From contig JAFSRT010000009.1 of assembly GCA_017445995.1 (NCBI GenBank), forward strand, positions 1-59,495: a DNA stretch of 59,495 nt, written 5' to 3'. This DNA is from Clostridia bacterium. Lineage in GTDB: Bacteria; Bacillota; Clostridia; Christensenellales; Borkfalkiaceae. Positions 7,976-16,546 of this stretch are shown here, in pieces; within the stretch, counting starts at the first letter, position 1; every line of letters begins with the position of its first letter. Under the pieces are notes generated by a model that did no database searches, had not been told where the DNA came from, and saw only the letters and a list, made by a program, of their open reading frames with translations. The position numbers were made by a program, and so were the translations under genes.

Positions 7976-9157
7976 ATGGACTACGCAAAGGAATCATTAA
8001 GACTACACGGTGAATGGAAAGGCAAAATCGATATTGTTTCGAAAGTTCCCGTAAAGACAAAAGAAGACTTATCGTTAGCATACACGCCGGGCGTTGCCGA
8101 ACCGTGTCTTGCTATACAGAAAGATTACAGTAAATCTTTCGAATTGACGGGCAGAGGCAATCTCGTTGCCGTAATTACCGACGGAACGGCGGTTTTAGGT
8201 CTCGGCGACATAGGCCCTGAAGCGGGTATGCCCGTTATGGAAGGTAAATGCGTTTTATTTAAGACTTTCGGAAACGTAAACGCTATTCCGCTGTGTGTCA
8301 GAAGTAAAAGCGTCGACGAAATCGTTCAGACGGTAAAACTTTTGGCTGGCAGTTTCGGTGGGGTAAACTTGGAAGACATTTCCGCACCGCGTTGCTTTGA
8401 AATCGAAAGAAGGTTAAAAGAAGACCCCGAAGTAGATATTCCTATTTTCCACGACGACCAGCACGGCACTGCGGTGGTTTGCGTTGCCGCTTGTATCAAC
8501 GCGTTGAAAATCGTAGGCAAAAAATGGGAAGACTTATCCATAGTATTCTCGGGCGCGGGCGCAGCGGGCGTCGCTATCGCAAAACTTATGATTTCCATGG
8601 GTGCAAAAGACGTAGTAATGTGCGACAGACACGGTATCATTTATAAAGGCAGACAAGAAGGTATGAACCCGTCGAAAGAAGAAATAGCGGAGTTTTCTAA
8701 CAAACTCGGCAAAAAAGGAACGTTGGCGGAAGCCCTTAAAGGCGCGGATATGTTCGTCGGCGTAAGTTCGCCGGGGCTTTTGACCGAAGAAATGGTAAAA
8801 ACTATGAACAAGGGCGCAATCGTTATGCCTATGGCAAACCCTGTTCCTGAAATTATGCCTGACCTTGCTAAAAAAGCGGGTGCGGCGGTAGTAGGCACGG
8901 GCAGAAGCGACTTCCCGAACCAGATTAACAACGTTCTCGCTTTCCCAGGTATTTTCCGCGGTGCGTTAGATTGTAGGGCAAGCGATATAAACGAAGAAAT
9001 GAAGATTGCGGCTGCCAAGGCAATCGCGTCGTTAGTTTCCGACGAAGAATTGAACCCTGATTATATAATTCCTGCACCTTTCGATAAGAGAGTAGGCGAA
9101 ACCGTAGCAAAAGCAGTTAAAGAAGCGGCGATTAAAACGGGTGTAAACAGAATATAG
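7976..9157 (+). CDS. Malic enzyme (malate dehydrogenase, oxaloacetate-decarboxylating)
   Basis: Oxidatively decarboxylates malate to pyruvate with reduction of NAD(P). The 393-residue length fits the short bacterial class. Motifs visible are YTPGVA (36-41), the metal/substrate region LEDI (132-135) with HDDQHGTA (159-166), and the Rossmann motif GAGAAG (193-198). Cofactor preference cannot be decided with confidence. There is a good AAGGAG ribosome-binding site (7962-7967). The gene is followed at once by a strong terminator, so it ends its transcription unit; the 31-nt gap before it has no obvious own promoter, and it may be read through from the aspartate kinase gene. Confidence 0.95.
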   Translation: MDYAKESLRLHGEWKGKIDIVSKVPVKTKEDLSLAYTPGVAEPCLAIQKDYSKSFELTGRGNLVAVITDGTAVLGLGDIGPEAGMPVMEGKCVLFKTFGNVNAIPLCVRSKSVDEIVQTVKLLAGSFGGVNLEDISAPRCFEIERRLKEDPEVDIPIFHDDQHGTAVVCVAACINALKIVGKKWEDLSIVFSGAGAAGVAIAKLMISMGAKDVVMCDRHGIIYKGRQEGMNPSKEEIAEFSNKLGKKGTLAEALKGADMFVGVSSPGLLTEEMVKTMNKGAIVMPMANPVPEIMPDLAKKAGAAVVGTGRSDFPNQINNVLAFPGIFRGALDCRASDINEEMKIAAAKAIASLVSDEELNPDYIIPAPFDKRVGETVAKAVKEAAIKTGVNRI

Positions 9158-9174
9158 TAATAAAAACGTTATAA

Positions 9175-9205
9175 AGCGTCGGCAAAGGTTTGCCGACGCT
9201 TTTTT
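9175..9205 (+). terminator. Terminator after malic enzyme gene
   Basis: Arms AGCGTCGGCAA (9175-9185) and TTGCCGACGCT (9190-9200) pair perfectly around a four-base loop and are followed by a run of six T. Confidence 0.9.
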
Positions 9206-9216
9206 AATTAAAAAAA

Positions 9217-9245
9217 TAGACATAATTTAATTTTTCTGCTACAAT
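9217..9245 (+). promoter_or_regulatory. Promoter of trmB-like gene (leaderless layout)
   Basis: TAGACA (9217-9222) and TACAAT (9240-9245), 17-nt spacer. The start codon ATG is at 9255, only 9 nt after the -10 box, so a normal transcription start would leave almost no 5' untranslated region. Confidence 0.65.
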
Positions 9246-9254
9246 ATAAAAGTT

Positions 9255-9923
9255 ATGAGGATGAGAAGAAAAAAGCACTTAACGGAACGATTAAACTCTG
9301 TTTCCGACTATATAATAGTCGCCGATAAAAAGTTTACTAACGTTAAAGAAGCGTTAGAATATAAACGACTTATAGATTTTAGTAAAGTGTTTAATAACGA
9401 CAATAAAGTGTGCCTTGAAATCGGTTGCGGAAAGGGAAGGTTTATCTGTGAAACCGCGAAGAAGTTTAGTAATCTTAATTTTTTAGCAGTCGAACTTTTG
9501 GAAAACATAATCGTTACGGCAAGCGAAAAGGCAAAAAAAGAAAACCTTTCCAACGTCAGGTTTTTAAATACGGGGGTCGAATACCTTTTAAGGTATATTC
9601 CCGAAGGTTCGATTGATAAAATCTTTCTTAACTTTTCCCCGCCGTATCCCGCTAAAAGTTATGAAAACAGGCGCTTTACCAACGATAGAAATATAGCGTC
9701 GTATAAAAAAATGCTGAATAACTGCGGTGAAATATACCAAAAAACCGACGATAAAGAGTTTTTTCTCTACTCGAAAGAGAAATTATCAGACGGCGGATTT
9801 ACCGTTTTAGATATTTCCGACTGCTACTTAAAAAACGAATATATAAACGTAAAAACGGAATACGAAGAAAAGTTTTTAAATAACAATATAAAAATAAACG
9901 CACTCGTCGCGAAAAAGAACTGA
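9255..9923 (+). CDS. trmB: TrmB-like tRNA (guanine-N7)-methyltransferase, divergent active site
   Basis: TrmB methylates N7 of G46 in the variable loop of tRNAs using SAM. The 222-residue length, the N-terminus (MRMRRKKHL...) and the SAM-binding segment EIGCGKG (55-61) with an acidic residue at E80 fit the family. The substrate motif is unusual: family members usually have NFSDPWPK followed by H/KRR, while here the segment 126-141 reads NFSPPYPAKSYENRRF, so the catalytic-region aspartate and tryptophan are replaced by proline and tyrosine. The later KTD (YQKTDDKEFF) is kept. The enzyme may have altered activity or specificity. A promoter ends 9 nt upstream and there is no ribosome-binding site, suggesting a leaderless message. 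An ATG two codons later (9261) is an alternative start. Confidence 0.82.
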   Translation: MRMRRKKHLTERLNSVSDYIIVADKKFTNVKEALEYKRLIDFSKVFNNDNKVCLEIGCGKGRFICETAKKFSNLNFLAVELLENIIVTASEKAKKENLSNVRFLNTGVEYLLRYIPEGSIDKIFLNFSPPYPAKSYENRRFTNDRNIASYKKMLNNCGEIYQKTDDKEFFLYSKEKLSDGGFTVLDISDCYLKNEYINVKTEYEEKFLNNNIKINALVAKKN

Positions 9924-9945
9924 ACGCGGTGAAAAAAGGTTTTGT

Positions 9946-10386
9946 ATGAAAAGAAAACTCAATTTCGAAATGATACCCGACGGTTGCTGGTATTCTAATT
10001 TAAGAACGATTTTAACAAAAACGCAATGGGATTATATAAGGCTTAAAAGAAAGCAGGACGCAAACGGGAAATGTATGATTTGCGGAAGAAAAACCAACCG
10101 CCTTGAAGGGCACGAAGTATGGTCTTACGACGAAGAAAAAGGTATTCAGAAATTAGAAGACGTTATCTCTGTTTGCCACGACTGTCATAGCGTTATCCAT
10201 ATAGGGCGGACGGCGTTAATGGGCGATATAGAACGTGCTGAAAAACACTATCTTAAAGTCAACGGCGTAACGACGTCTGAATACCACGAAGACTTAAAAA
10301 AGGCGAACGAAATCCACCAAAGAAGAAATAAAGTTTCGGAGTGGAAGTTGGATTTGTCTTACTTAAAAAAATTTGCCGAAGAGTAA
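9946..10386 (+). CDS. HNH-type zinc/endonuclease-fold protein
   Basis: A 146-residue protein with a compact treble-clef arrangement: CMIC (43-46), GHEVW (55-59) and CHDCHSVIH (77-85). The paired CxxC motifs would hold a structural zinc, while H56 and H85 are candidates for the catalytic HNH residues. The N-terminal DGCWYSNLR and the C-terminal helix are not recognisable domains. HNH proteins include homing and defence nucleases, but many short chromosomal ones have no known substrate, and nothing here ties it to a defence or mobile system. It lies 22 nt after trmB with an AAAAAAGG ribosome-binding region, probably in the same transcript. Confidence 0.75.
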   Translation: MKRKLNFEMIPDGCWYSNLRTILTKTQWDYIRLKRKQDANGKCMICGRKTNRLEGHEVWSYDEEKGIQKLEDVISVCHDCHSVIHIGRTALMGDIERAEKHYLKVNGVTTSEYHEDLKKANEIHQRRNKVSEWKLDLSYLKKFAEE

Positions 10387-10403
10387 AAAGGCGTTAATAA
10401 CGC

Positions 10404-10433
10404 TTGTCGTTTTTTCGGCGCATATGCTATAAT
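10404..10433 (+). promoter_or_regulatory. Promoter of amidohydrolase gene
   Basis: TTGTCG (10404-10409) and TATAAT (10428-10433), 18-nt spacer, 15 nt upstream of the ATG. A TTG that would extend the downstream reading frame coincides with the -35 box, which argues for the ATG start. Confidence 0.65.
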
Positions 10434-10448
10434 AAAAATAAGGTTATT

Positions 10449-11249
10449 ATGAAAATTATCAATTCACACGCACACATATACCCGAATAAAATCGCGAAGA
10501 AAGCGACGGACGCTATCGGCGCGTTTTACGGGATTAAAATGGACATAGAAGAAGGAACGACGGAAAGGCTTATCCGCATTGAAAAGGCAGCGGGGGTCGA
10601 TAAAATCGTCGTTCACTCTTGCGCTACAAAACCCGAACAGGTAAGGTCTATTAACCTTTTTATCAAGTCGGAAATGGACGCGCATAAAGAGTTTATCGGG
10701 TTTATGACCCTGCATCAAGACTTGTCGGCGGAAGAAATCGAAAGTGAAATTGAGTTCGGTATAAATAACGGCTTTTTGGGAATAAAACTTCACCCCGATT
10801 TTCAGAAATTCGATATCGACGGGGAAAAGGCGCATAAGATATATAACGCCTTAAATAACGCCAAGAAAAAACTGCCTATATTATTCCACACGGGGGACAA
10901 CAGGTACGAATACTCAAAGCCTTACCGTCTTGCAAACGTCGCGAAAGAATACAAGGGGCTTAACTTTATCGGCGCGCATTTCGGCGGATACCGTTGTTGG
11001 GACGAGTTGGATTGCTATACGGGGCTTAATAACGTGTTCTTCGACACGAGTTCTTCGCTTGCTTTTATATCGAAGGAAAAAGCCGTGTCTTTAATAAAAA
11101 AATTCGGCGTAGAAAAGTTCTTTTTCGGGGACGATTTTCCTATGTGGGACGTCAAAGAAGAAATAAAGCGGTTTGACGCACTTTCTTTAACCGAAAGGGA
11201 AAAGGAACTTATCCTTTCAAAAAACATAGAAGATTTCTTAAAATTGTAA
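10449..11249 (+). CDS. Amidohydrolase-family TIM-barrel metal-dependent hydrolase
   Basis: The 266-residue product is a single-domain amidohydrolase of the amidohydro-related (ACMSD-like) group. The N-terminal NSHAHIYP gives the HxH metal pair (7 and 9). GIKLHP, ILFHTGD and FIGAHFGG contribute the later histidines at strand ends, and FGDDFPMWD contributes the terminal aspartate. The substrate cannot be told; decarboxylases and lactonases of this fold look alike. ATG 10449 was chosen because AAGG lies just upstream and because the promoter overlaps any longer version. It seems to be monocistronic: it has its own promoter, and a new promoter and T-box leader begin 28 nt after its stop. Confidence 0.8.
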   Translation: MKIINSHAHIYPNKIAKKATDAIGAFYGIKMDIEEGTTERLIRIEKAAGVDKIVVHSCATKPEQVRSINLFIKSEMDAHKEFIGFMTLHQDLSAEEIESEIEFGINNGFLGIKLHPDFQKFDIDGEKAHKIYNALNNAKKKLPILFHTGDNRYEYSKPYRLANVAKEYKGLNFIGAHFGGYRCWDELDCYTGLNNVFFDTSSSLAFISKEKAVSLIKKFGVEKFFFGDDFPMWDVKEEIKRFDALSLTEREKELILSKNIEDFLKL

Positions 11250-11276
11250 TAATTTAATAATTAGCGCATAAAACAG

Positions 11277-11306
11277 TTGACTTTTAGTATAACATTTAAT
11301 TATAAT
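11277..11306 (+). promoter_or_regulatory. Promoter of the T-box operon
   Basis: TTGACT (11277-11282) and TATAAT (11301-11306) separated by 18 nt. Transcription would begin near 11313, just before the T-box leader. Confidence 0.75.
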
Positions 11307-11312
11307 ATAAGC

Positions 11313-11556
11313 ATAAAAAATTAAATAAAATGCGTTGAAGGAAAATATATATTTCTTTTTTTGCAAAGAGAGTTGGGTAAGGTGAAAGCCAACCGAAAAA
11401 GCAATATATTCTCGTTCCGGAGCAGGAATTATGAAATTAAGTAGTTTTTCCCGTTTATGGTTGCGTCAAACTAAAAAGAGAGATTGCGTTTTGCAATAAT
11501 CCGGGTGGTACCACGGTTTCTTATCGTCCCTGAACTTAAAGTTCAGGGCTTTTTTA
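11313..11556 (+). promoter_or_regulatory. T-box riboswitch, specifier UUA (tRNA-Leu)
   Basis: The leader shows the ordered landmarks of a T-box. A stem I apical part has an AGAGAG segment and a GTTGG/CCAAC stem around a GGTGAAAG loop (11368-11393). The specifier region GGAGCAGGAA is followed by TTA (11429-11431) and TGAAA. The conserved T-box GGGTGGTACCACG lies at 11503-11515, and an intrinsic terminator at 11528-11556. Aligned by eye on the GGAGTAGGAA-codon pattern I remember from tyrS leaders, the specifier codon is UUA, leucine. By the established mechanism, uncharged tRNA-Leu would stabilise the antiterminator and turn on the downstream genes. A shift of the frame would give AUU or AUG, but the LeuA-type gene downstream supports leucine. 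Stem I base pairing was not modelled. Confidence 0.9.
11528..11556 (+). terminator. Conditional terminator of the T-box
   Basis: CCCTGAAC (11528-11535) and GTTCAGGG (11541-11548) form a perfect hairpin around TTAAA, followed by CTTTTTTA. The competing antiterminator would use the T-box bulge sequence 11503-11515. Confidence 0.9.
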
Positions 11557-11571
11557 TTTTCGGAGGACAGT

Positions 11572-12963
11572 ATGAAAAATATAATTATATCGGACACGTC
11601 GATAAAAGATTCGATTAAAAATCAGTCTAATTTTTCTTTTAAAGAAAAACTTGAAATCGCAAAACAGTTAAGCGAACTTAACGTGGACGTAATAGAACTC
11701 GGCGAAGTTAAATCTAAAGCGGACGAAGTTTTATATAAAACTATCTGCGCGCTTATCAAGAATACTACCGTTGCAATCAACGTCAGCGACGAAAAGGCGC
11801 TTGAAAAAAACTTTTCTTTAATTAAGTCCGCCAAAAATAAAAAAATCGTTTTATCGGTTCCCGTATCGCCGGTTCAGATGGAATACGAACTCGGTAAAAA
11901 ACCCGCTGTTATTTTAGACGCCGTAACTAACCTTACAAAAAAAGCGACGGCTTGTTGTCAGGACGTCGAAGTTGAGTTTACCGACGCTACGAGGGCAGAC
12001 CCTGCCTTTTTGTATCAGGCGATAACTAACGCCGTAAACGGCGGTGCAACTTGCGTTTCTATTATCGATAACGCAGGTATCAGCACGCCGAAGGAAACGG
12101 AAGAGTTTATCGACGGTATATATAAAAACGTCGAAGGATTAGATAAAGTTATATTCGGCGTTCAGTTTTCTAACCTTTGTTCGTTCGCCATCGTAAACAC
12201 GCTTTACGCTATGAACTGCGGTGCAAGACAAGTTAAAATCAGCGCGGTAAACAACCAAAATTATTTCGCGCTTAAAGATTTTGCCTTGGTTATGGATACG
12301 ATAGGCGCAAAACACGGTTTTTCGTTTAATATTAAAAAGACTTCTCTCGGCAGAGTTTTGCAGAGAATCGAAAGCCTGTTTGTAAACAACAATACAAGCC
12401 TTGCTATAATAGGCGACAAGGAAAGTAAAGAACTTTCAAAAGACATAACCGAAGAAAAACTCCGTAAAGTTATCTCGTCGCTCGGCTACGATTTATCGGA
12501 CGACGACTTCGTGAAAGTTTATCAGGAAGTAAAGCGTATTGAAAGCAAAAAAGCGATAAACACCAAAGACCTTGAAGCGATTATTTCAAACACCGCGCTT
12601 CAAGTTCCCGAAACTTACGTTTTAGACAGGTTTTCCGTTAATTCAAGCAACGTTTTAACAGCGACGGCAAGTATCGTTTTAATAAAAGATAAAAAACAGA
12701 TAAGCGGATTGTCTTACGGCAACGGCGCGATAGACGCGGCGTTTTTGGCGCTTGAAAAAATCGTGGGAGAACATTTCGAACTTGAAGATTTTGAAATTAG
12801 CGCGGTAACCGAAGGCAAAGAAGCGGTAGGGCAAGCGATAATAAAACTCCGTTCCGACGGAAAGAGATATTCGGGAAAAGGTATTTCCACCGATATTATC
12901 GGGGCTTGCATTAGGGCGTACATTAACGCCGTAAATAAAATCGTATACGAGAGGAATAATTGA
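11572..12963 (+). CDS. LeuA-like protein with lost catalytic residues and intact regulatory domain
   Basis: This 463-residue protein is homologous to 2-isopropylmalate synthase (DRE-TIM metallolyases). The fold landmarks are there (SDTSIKD at 7-13; EFTDATRAD about 135-143; IIDNAG about 164-169), and residues about 345-460 are a well-kept LeuA dimer/allosteric domain (YGNGAIDAAF, AVTEGKEAVGQA, GKGISTDIIGA). The catalytic centre is not intact. The family's LRDGEQ is IKDSIK, and the metal-binding HxHND is QFSNL (198-202), so both metal histidines are missing. It is therefore probably not an active synthase; a leucine-binding regulatory role is plausible but inferred. It is the first gene after a leucine T-box, with GGAGGA (11561-11566) just upstream of the ATG. 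The Re-citrate-synthase-like relative at 44.7 kb has the intact residues for comparison. Confidence 0.85.
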   Translation: MKNIIISDTSIKDSIKNQSNFSFKEKLEIAKQLSELNVDVIELGEVKSKADEVLYKTICALIKNTTVAINVSDEKALEKNFSLIKSAKNKKIVLSVPVSPVQMEYELGKKPAVILDAVTNLTKKATACCQDVEVEFTDATRADPAFLYQAITNAVNGGATCVSIIDNAGISTPKETEEFIDGIYKNVEGLDKVIFGVQFSNLCSFAIVNTLYAMNCGARQVKISAVNNQNYFALKDFALVMDTIGAKHGFSFNIKKTSLGRVLQRIESLFVNNNTSLAIIGDKESKELSKDITEEKLRKVISSLGYDLSDDDFVKVYQEVKRIESKKAINTKDLEAIISNTALQVPETYVLDRFSVNSSNVLTATASIVLIKDKKQISGLSYGNGAIDAAFLALEKIVGEHFELEDFEISAVTEGKEAVGQAIIKLRSDGKRYSGKGISTDIIGACIRAYINAVNKIVYERNN

Positions 12964-15452
12964 TGAAACTTTCTTTTTCGACAAACGGCTGGAACGTTTC
13001 TTTTATAGAGATAGTGCAGTTGTGCCACGACAATAAAGTGGGCGGGCTGGAAATTCACGATATCAACAATTTCAATAAAGAAAAACCGTTTGACAGAAAC
13101 AATTATCAGAAAACAAACAAAACGCTTATTGAAAACGACGTTGTTATTTCCTGTTTCGATTCCATATCTAATTTAGCAGACTTAGATAAAAAGGACGAAA
13201 TAATAAACGAAGTTATTAACCTTATAGACGTTTGTAAGTGTTATAACTGTAATTACGTAAGATTACAAGCCTATACCGATAACGAGACCGAAGGGCTTGA
13301 TGATAAAATTGCGGAAATATTGTCCGTTTTATTAAAAAAAGCAAAAGAAGAAGGCGTTACCTTGCTTATAGAAACGAGGGGGCTTTACGCCGATACCGAA
13401 AGGCTTGCAAAACTTCTTAATTCTTTTGCGTCCGACAAATTGTCCGCGTTATGGGACGTAAACCATACGTATAGGTTCGGCAAAGAATTGCCCGATAAAT
13501 CTATTCAGAATCTCGGAAAACATATTAAACACATACATATAAGGGACAGTTTTTTAGAAGACGGCAAATTAAGTTACAGTCTTTTAGGCGAAGGCGACCT
13601 TGACTTGATTTCTGTGTTTAACGGACTTCGTTCGATAAATTACGAAGGTTTTGTTTCCCTTGAAATAAGACAGAAATGGTTGTCGAGTCTCGGCGACCTT
13701 GAAATTGTTTTACCGCAATTCGTGGGCTTTATGAGTACCTTTGAAAAGCCTGCGTCGTGGCAAAACAATCTTTTCGACAACAAGAGAAAAACGGGCAAGT
13801 TTATCTGGGAAAAAGAAACGCTTATCGAAAAGACCTTTTCACAGGTGTTAGATAGGGTCGTTGAAGAATTTCCCGACCAGATAGCGTTTAAGTACACCAC
13901 TCTCGATTATACGAGAACTTATAAAGAGTTCAGGGACGAAGTGGATATCGTCGCAAGGGCTTTAATTAGTATGGGCGTTAAAGCGGGCGACCACGTTGCC
14001 GTTTGGGCGACGAACGTTCCGGAGTGGTATCTTACCTTTTGGGCGACGACGAAAATCGGCGCGGTTTTAGTTACTATGAACACCGCGTATAAAATCCACG
14101 AAGCAGAGTATCTGTTAAAACAGTCTGATACGCACACGCTTGTTTTGATTAAGGGTTGGCGTGATTCCGATTACGCGGGCATTATAAACGAATTATGTCC
14201 TGAACTTAAAACGCTGAAAAAGGGCGAACACCTTCACTCGGCGCGCCTTCCGTTTTTAAGAAACGTTATAACCGTCGGTTACGAACAGGACTCTTGCCTT
14301 ACCTATAAAGAGTTTATGGAAAAGGCGAAGGAAACTTCGTACGAAGAAATGATAAAAATGGCAAATAACGTAAACGTGAACGACGTTTGCAATATGCAAT
14401 ACACTTCGGGTACGACGGGTTTTCCGAAAGGGGTTATGCTTACGCATTATAACGTAGTAAATAACGGCAAGTGTATCGGCGACAGAATGGACTTATCGAC
14501 GGCGGACAGGATGATGATACAAGTTCCTATGTTCCATTGTTTCGGTATGGTTCTTGCTATGACGGCATCAATGACGCACGGCGTATCGTTGTTCCCGCTC
14601 CCGTATTTTTCGCCGAAACCTGCCCTTCAATGCATAAATCAGGAAAGAATAACCTGTTTCCACGGCGTTCCTACTATGTTTATCAGTCTGTTATCGCACG
14701 AAGACTTTAAGAAAACGGACTTTTCGTATATGAGAACGGGAATTATGGCGGGTAGCCCTTGTCCCGTTGCGGTTATGCAGGACGTATTAAATAAAATGAA
14801 TATGACCGAAATAACGATAGTTTACGGTCAGACGGAAGCATCGCCGGGCTGTACTATGTCGAGTACGGACGACGATATTGAAACGAGAGTTAATACCGTC
14901 GGAAGACCGCTTTCTAATATCGAGTGTAAGATAGTTAATCCCGAAACCAACGAAGAAGTGCCGGATAACACGGTCGGCGAATTCGTTGCAAGGGGCTATA
15001 ACATAATGAAAGGCTACTATAAAATGCCGAAGGAAACGGCACAGGCAATCGATAAGGACGGGTGGTTGCACACGGGGGACTTGGCGCTTCGCCAGCCTGA
15101 CGGCAACTTCCGTATTACGGGTAGACTTAAAGATATGATAATAAGGGGCGGTGAAAACCTTTACCCGAAAGAGATTGAAGACTTTTTGTATACACACCCT
15201 AAAATATCGGACGTTCAGGTTGTCGGCGTTCCCGACGAAAAGTACGGCGAAGAAGCGTACGCGTTTATTATTCTTAAACAGAACGAAACGCTGACGGAAG
15301 CCGAACTTCGCAACTTCTGTGTGGAAAGGATAGCAAAACATAAAGTTCCGAGATATTTCGACTTTGTTGACAGTTTCCCGACCAACGCTGCGGGCAAGAT
15401 ATTAAAGTATAAAATGCGTGAAGACGCACAGGAAAAAATAAAAAACAAATAA
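12963..15452 (+). CDS. Fusion of xylose-isomerase-like TIM barrel with acyl-CoA ligase
   Basis: An 829-residue fusion. Residues 1 to about 260 are a sugar phosphate isomerase/epimerase-type TIM barrel (starts MKLSFSTNGW; LLIETRG, ALWDVNHTYR, KHIHIRD and FVSLEIRQKW are strand-end motifs with likely metal ligands E, D, H, E). Residues about 285-829 are an AMP-forming acyl-CoA synthetase: phosphate-binding YTSGTTGFPKG (about 478), VYGQTEASPG, GWLHTGDLALR, GRLKDMIIRGGENLYPKEIE and the catalytic lysine in NAAGKILK near 812. The ligase half looks complete and would activate a carboxylic acid to its CoA ester; from context a branched short-chain acid is a fair guess. The role of the barrel is unknown. 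ATG 12963 overlaps the previous TGA by 1 nt (TGATG), with GAGG 8 nt upstream. Confidence 0.88.
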   Translation: MKLSFSTNGWNVSFIEIVQLCHDNKVGGLEIHDINNFNKEKPFDRNNYQKTNKTLIENDVVISCFDSISNLADLDKKDEIINEVINLIDVCKCYNCNYVRLQAYTDNETEGLDDKIAEILSVLLKKAKEEGVTLLIETRGLYADTERLAKLLNSFASDKLSALWDVNHTYRFGKELPDKSIQNLGKHIKHIHIRDSFLEDGKLSYSLLGEGDLDLISVFNGLRSINYEGFVSLEIRQKWLSSLGDLEIVLPQFVGFMSTFEKPASWQNNLFDNKRKTGKFIWEKETLIEKTFSQVLDRVVEEFPDQIAFKYTTLDYTRTYKEFRDEVDIVARALISMGVKAGDHVAVWATNVPEWYLTFWATTKIGAVLVTMNTAYKIHEAEYLLKQSDTHTLVLIKGWRDSDYAGIINELCPELKTLKKGEHLHSARLPFLRNVITVGYEQDSCLTYKEFMEKAKETSYEEMIKMANNVNVNDVCNMQYTSGTTGFPKGVMLTHYNVVNNGKCIGDRMDLSTADRMMIQVPMFHCFGMVLAMTASMTHGVSLFPLPYFSPKPALQCINQERITCFHGVPTMFISLLSHEDFKKTDFSYMRTGIMAGSPCPVAVMQDVLNKMNMTEITIVYGQTEASPGCTMSSTDDDIETRVNTVGRPLSNIECKIVNPETNEEVPDNTVGEFVARGYNIMKGYYKMPKETAQAIDKDGWLHTGDLALRQPDGNFRITGRLKDMIIRGGENLYPKEIEDFLYTHPKISDVQVVGVPDEKYGEEAYAFIILKQNETLTEAELRNFCVERIAKHKVPRYFDFVDSFPTNAAGKILKYKMREDAQEKIKNK

Positions 15453-15475
15453 AATAAGAAAAAGGGGTAATAAAA

Positions 15476-16540
15476 ATGGAAATTAAAATAGAAAAAGCGA
15501 AAGTGTTAAAAGAAAAACCGGATTTTTCTAAACTCGGTTTCGGCAAGTATTTTACCGACCATATGTTTTTAATGGATTATTACGACGGCAAATGGCAGAA
15601 CGCCAGAATAGTTCCGTTCGGCTATATTCCTATTCACCCTGCGTCGACGGTTCTTCACTACGGTGCGGAAATATTCGAAGGTATGAAGGCGTATAAGACG
15701 GAAGACGGTTATCAGATGTTCAGACCTTACGAAAATGCAAAAAGATTCAACGATTCCGCTGAAAGACTTTGCTTACCGCAAGTTCCGGAAGAAGATTTTG
15801 TTCAGGCAATTATAGAACTTATTAACGTAGATTATTCGTGGATACCGACTGCTTCGGGTACTTCTCTTTATATCCGTCCGTTTATGTACGGCAACGACGA
15901 AGCGTTGGGCGTTCACGCCGTTCATAACGCTACGTTTGCCGTTATCTTGTCGCCTGTCGGCAACTACTATTCAAGCGGACTTGCGCCTGTTAAAATCGCG
16001 ATAGAAAGCGAAGACGTTCGTGCGGTTCGCGGCGGCACGGGCTACGCGAAATGCGGTGGCAACTACGCTGCGTCTTTAAGGGCAGGCAAAAGGGCGGAAG
16101 AAAAGGGTATTTCGCAAGTTCTGTGGCTTGATGGCGTTGAAAGAAAATATATAGAAGAAGTCGGCGCAATGAACGTTATGTTCAAAATCGACGGCACGAT
16201 AGTAACCCCGAAACTCACGGGTTCGGTTCTTCCTGGAATAACGAGAAAATCTTGTATTGATATTTTAAGAGATTGGGGTTATAATGTAGAAGAAAGGCTT
16301 TTATCTGTCGACGAACTTTTGTCTTCTGCCGAAAACGGCAAGTTAGACGAAGCGTGGGGCACGGGAACGGCGGCAGTCGTTTCGCCTATCGGATTGTTGA
16401 CTTATAAAGGAAAAGACCATATAATATCTAATAATACTATCGGCGAACTTACTCAAAAGTTATATAACGAATTAACGGGTATTCAATGGGGTAGGATTCC
16501 TGACACCAGAAACTGGATATTAAAAGTCAAGGTAAAATAA
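15476..16540 (+). CDS. ilvE: Branched-chain amino acid aminotransferase
   Basis: A class IV PLP aminotransferase interconverting leucine, isoleucine and valine with their 2-oxo acids, using glutamate/2-oxoglutarate. At 354 residues it matches the BCAT group; the PLP lysine lies in GGTGYAKCGGNYAAS (K192), and the family segments LHYGAEIFEGMKAY and EEVGAMN are present. It follows the acyl-CoA ligase fusion by 23 nt with an AAAGGGG ribosome-binding site and is followed 6 nt later by the ATPase gene, so it belongs to the T-box operon. It provides the amino-acid-forming (or, in reverse, the deaminating) step for the 2-oxo acids handled by the oxidoreductase encoded just downstream. Confidence 0.95.
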   Translation: MEIKIEKAKVLKEKPDFSKLGFGKYFTDHMFLMDYYDGKWQNARIVPFGYIPIHPASTVLHYGAEIFEGMKAYKTEDGYQMFRPYENAKRFNDSAERLCLPQVPEEDFVQAIIELINVDYSWIPTASGTSLYIRPFMYGNDEALGVHAVHNATFAVILSPVGNYYSSGLAPVKIAIESEDVRAVRGGTGYAKCGGNYAASLRAGKRAEEKGISQVLWLDGVERKYIEEVGAMNVMFKIDGTIVTPKLTGSVLPGITRKSCIDILRDWGYNVEERLLSVDELLSSAENGKLDEAWGTGTAAVVSPIGLLTYKGKDHIISNNTIGELTQKLYNELTGIQWGRIPDTRNWILKVKVK

Positions 16541-16546
16541 GGTTAA

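Noticed and set aside
10404..10448. N-terminal extension of the amidohydrolase from a TTG codon
   Set aside because: The TTG lies on the -35 box and the added residues are not family-like; ATG 10449 has a nearby AAGG and fits the HxH N-terminus.
11426..11434. T-box specifier read as AUU (Ile) or AUG (Met)
   Set aside because: Alignment to the GGAGNAGGAA pattern places the codon at 11429-11431 (UUA), and a LeuA-type gene follows; the alternative frames have no such support, though covariance modelling was not possible.
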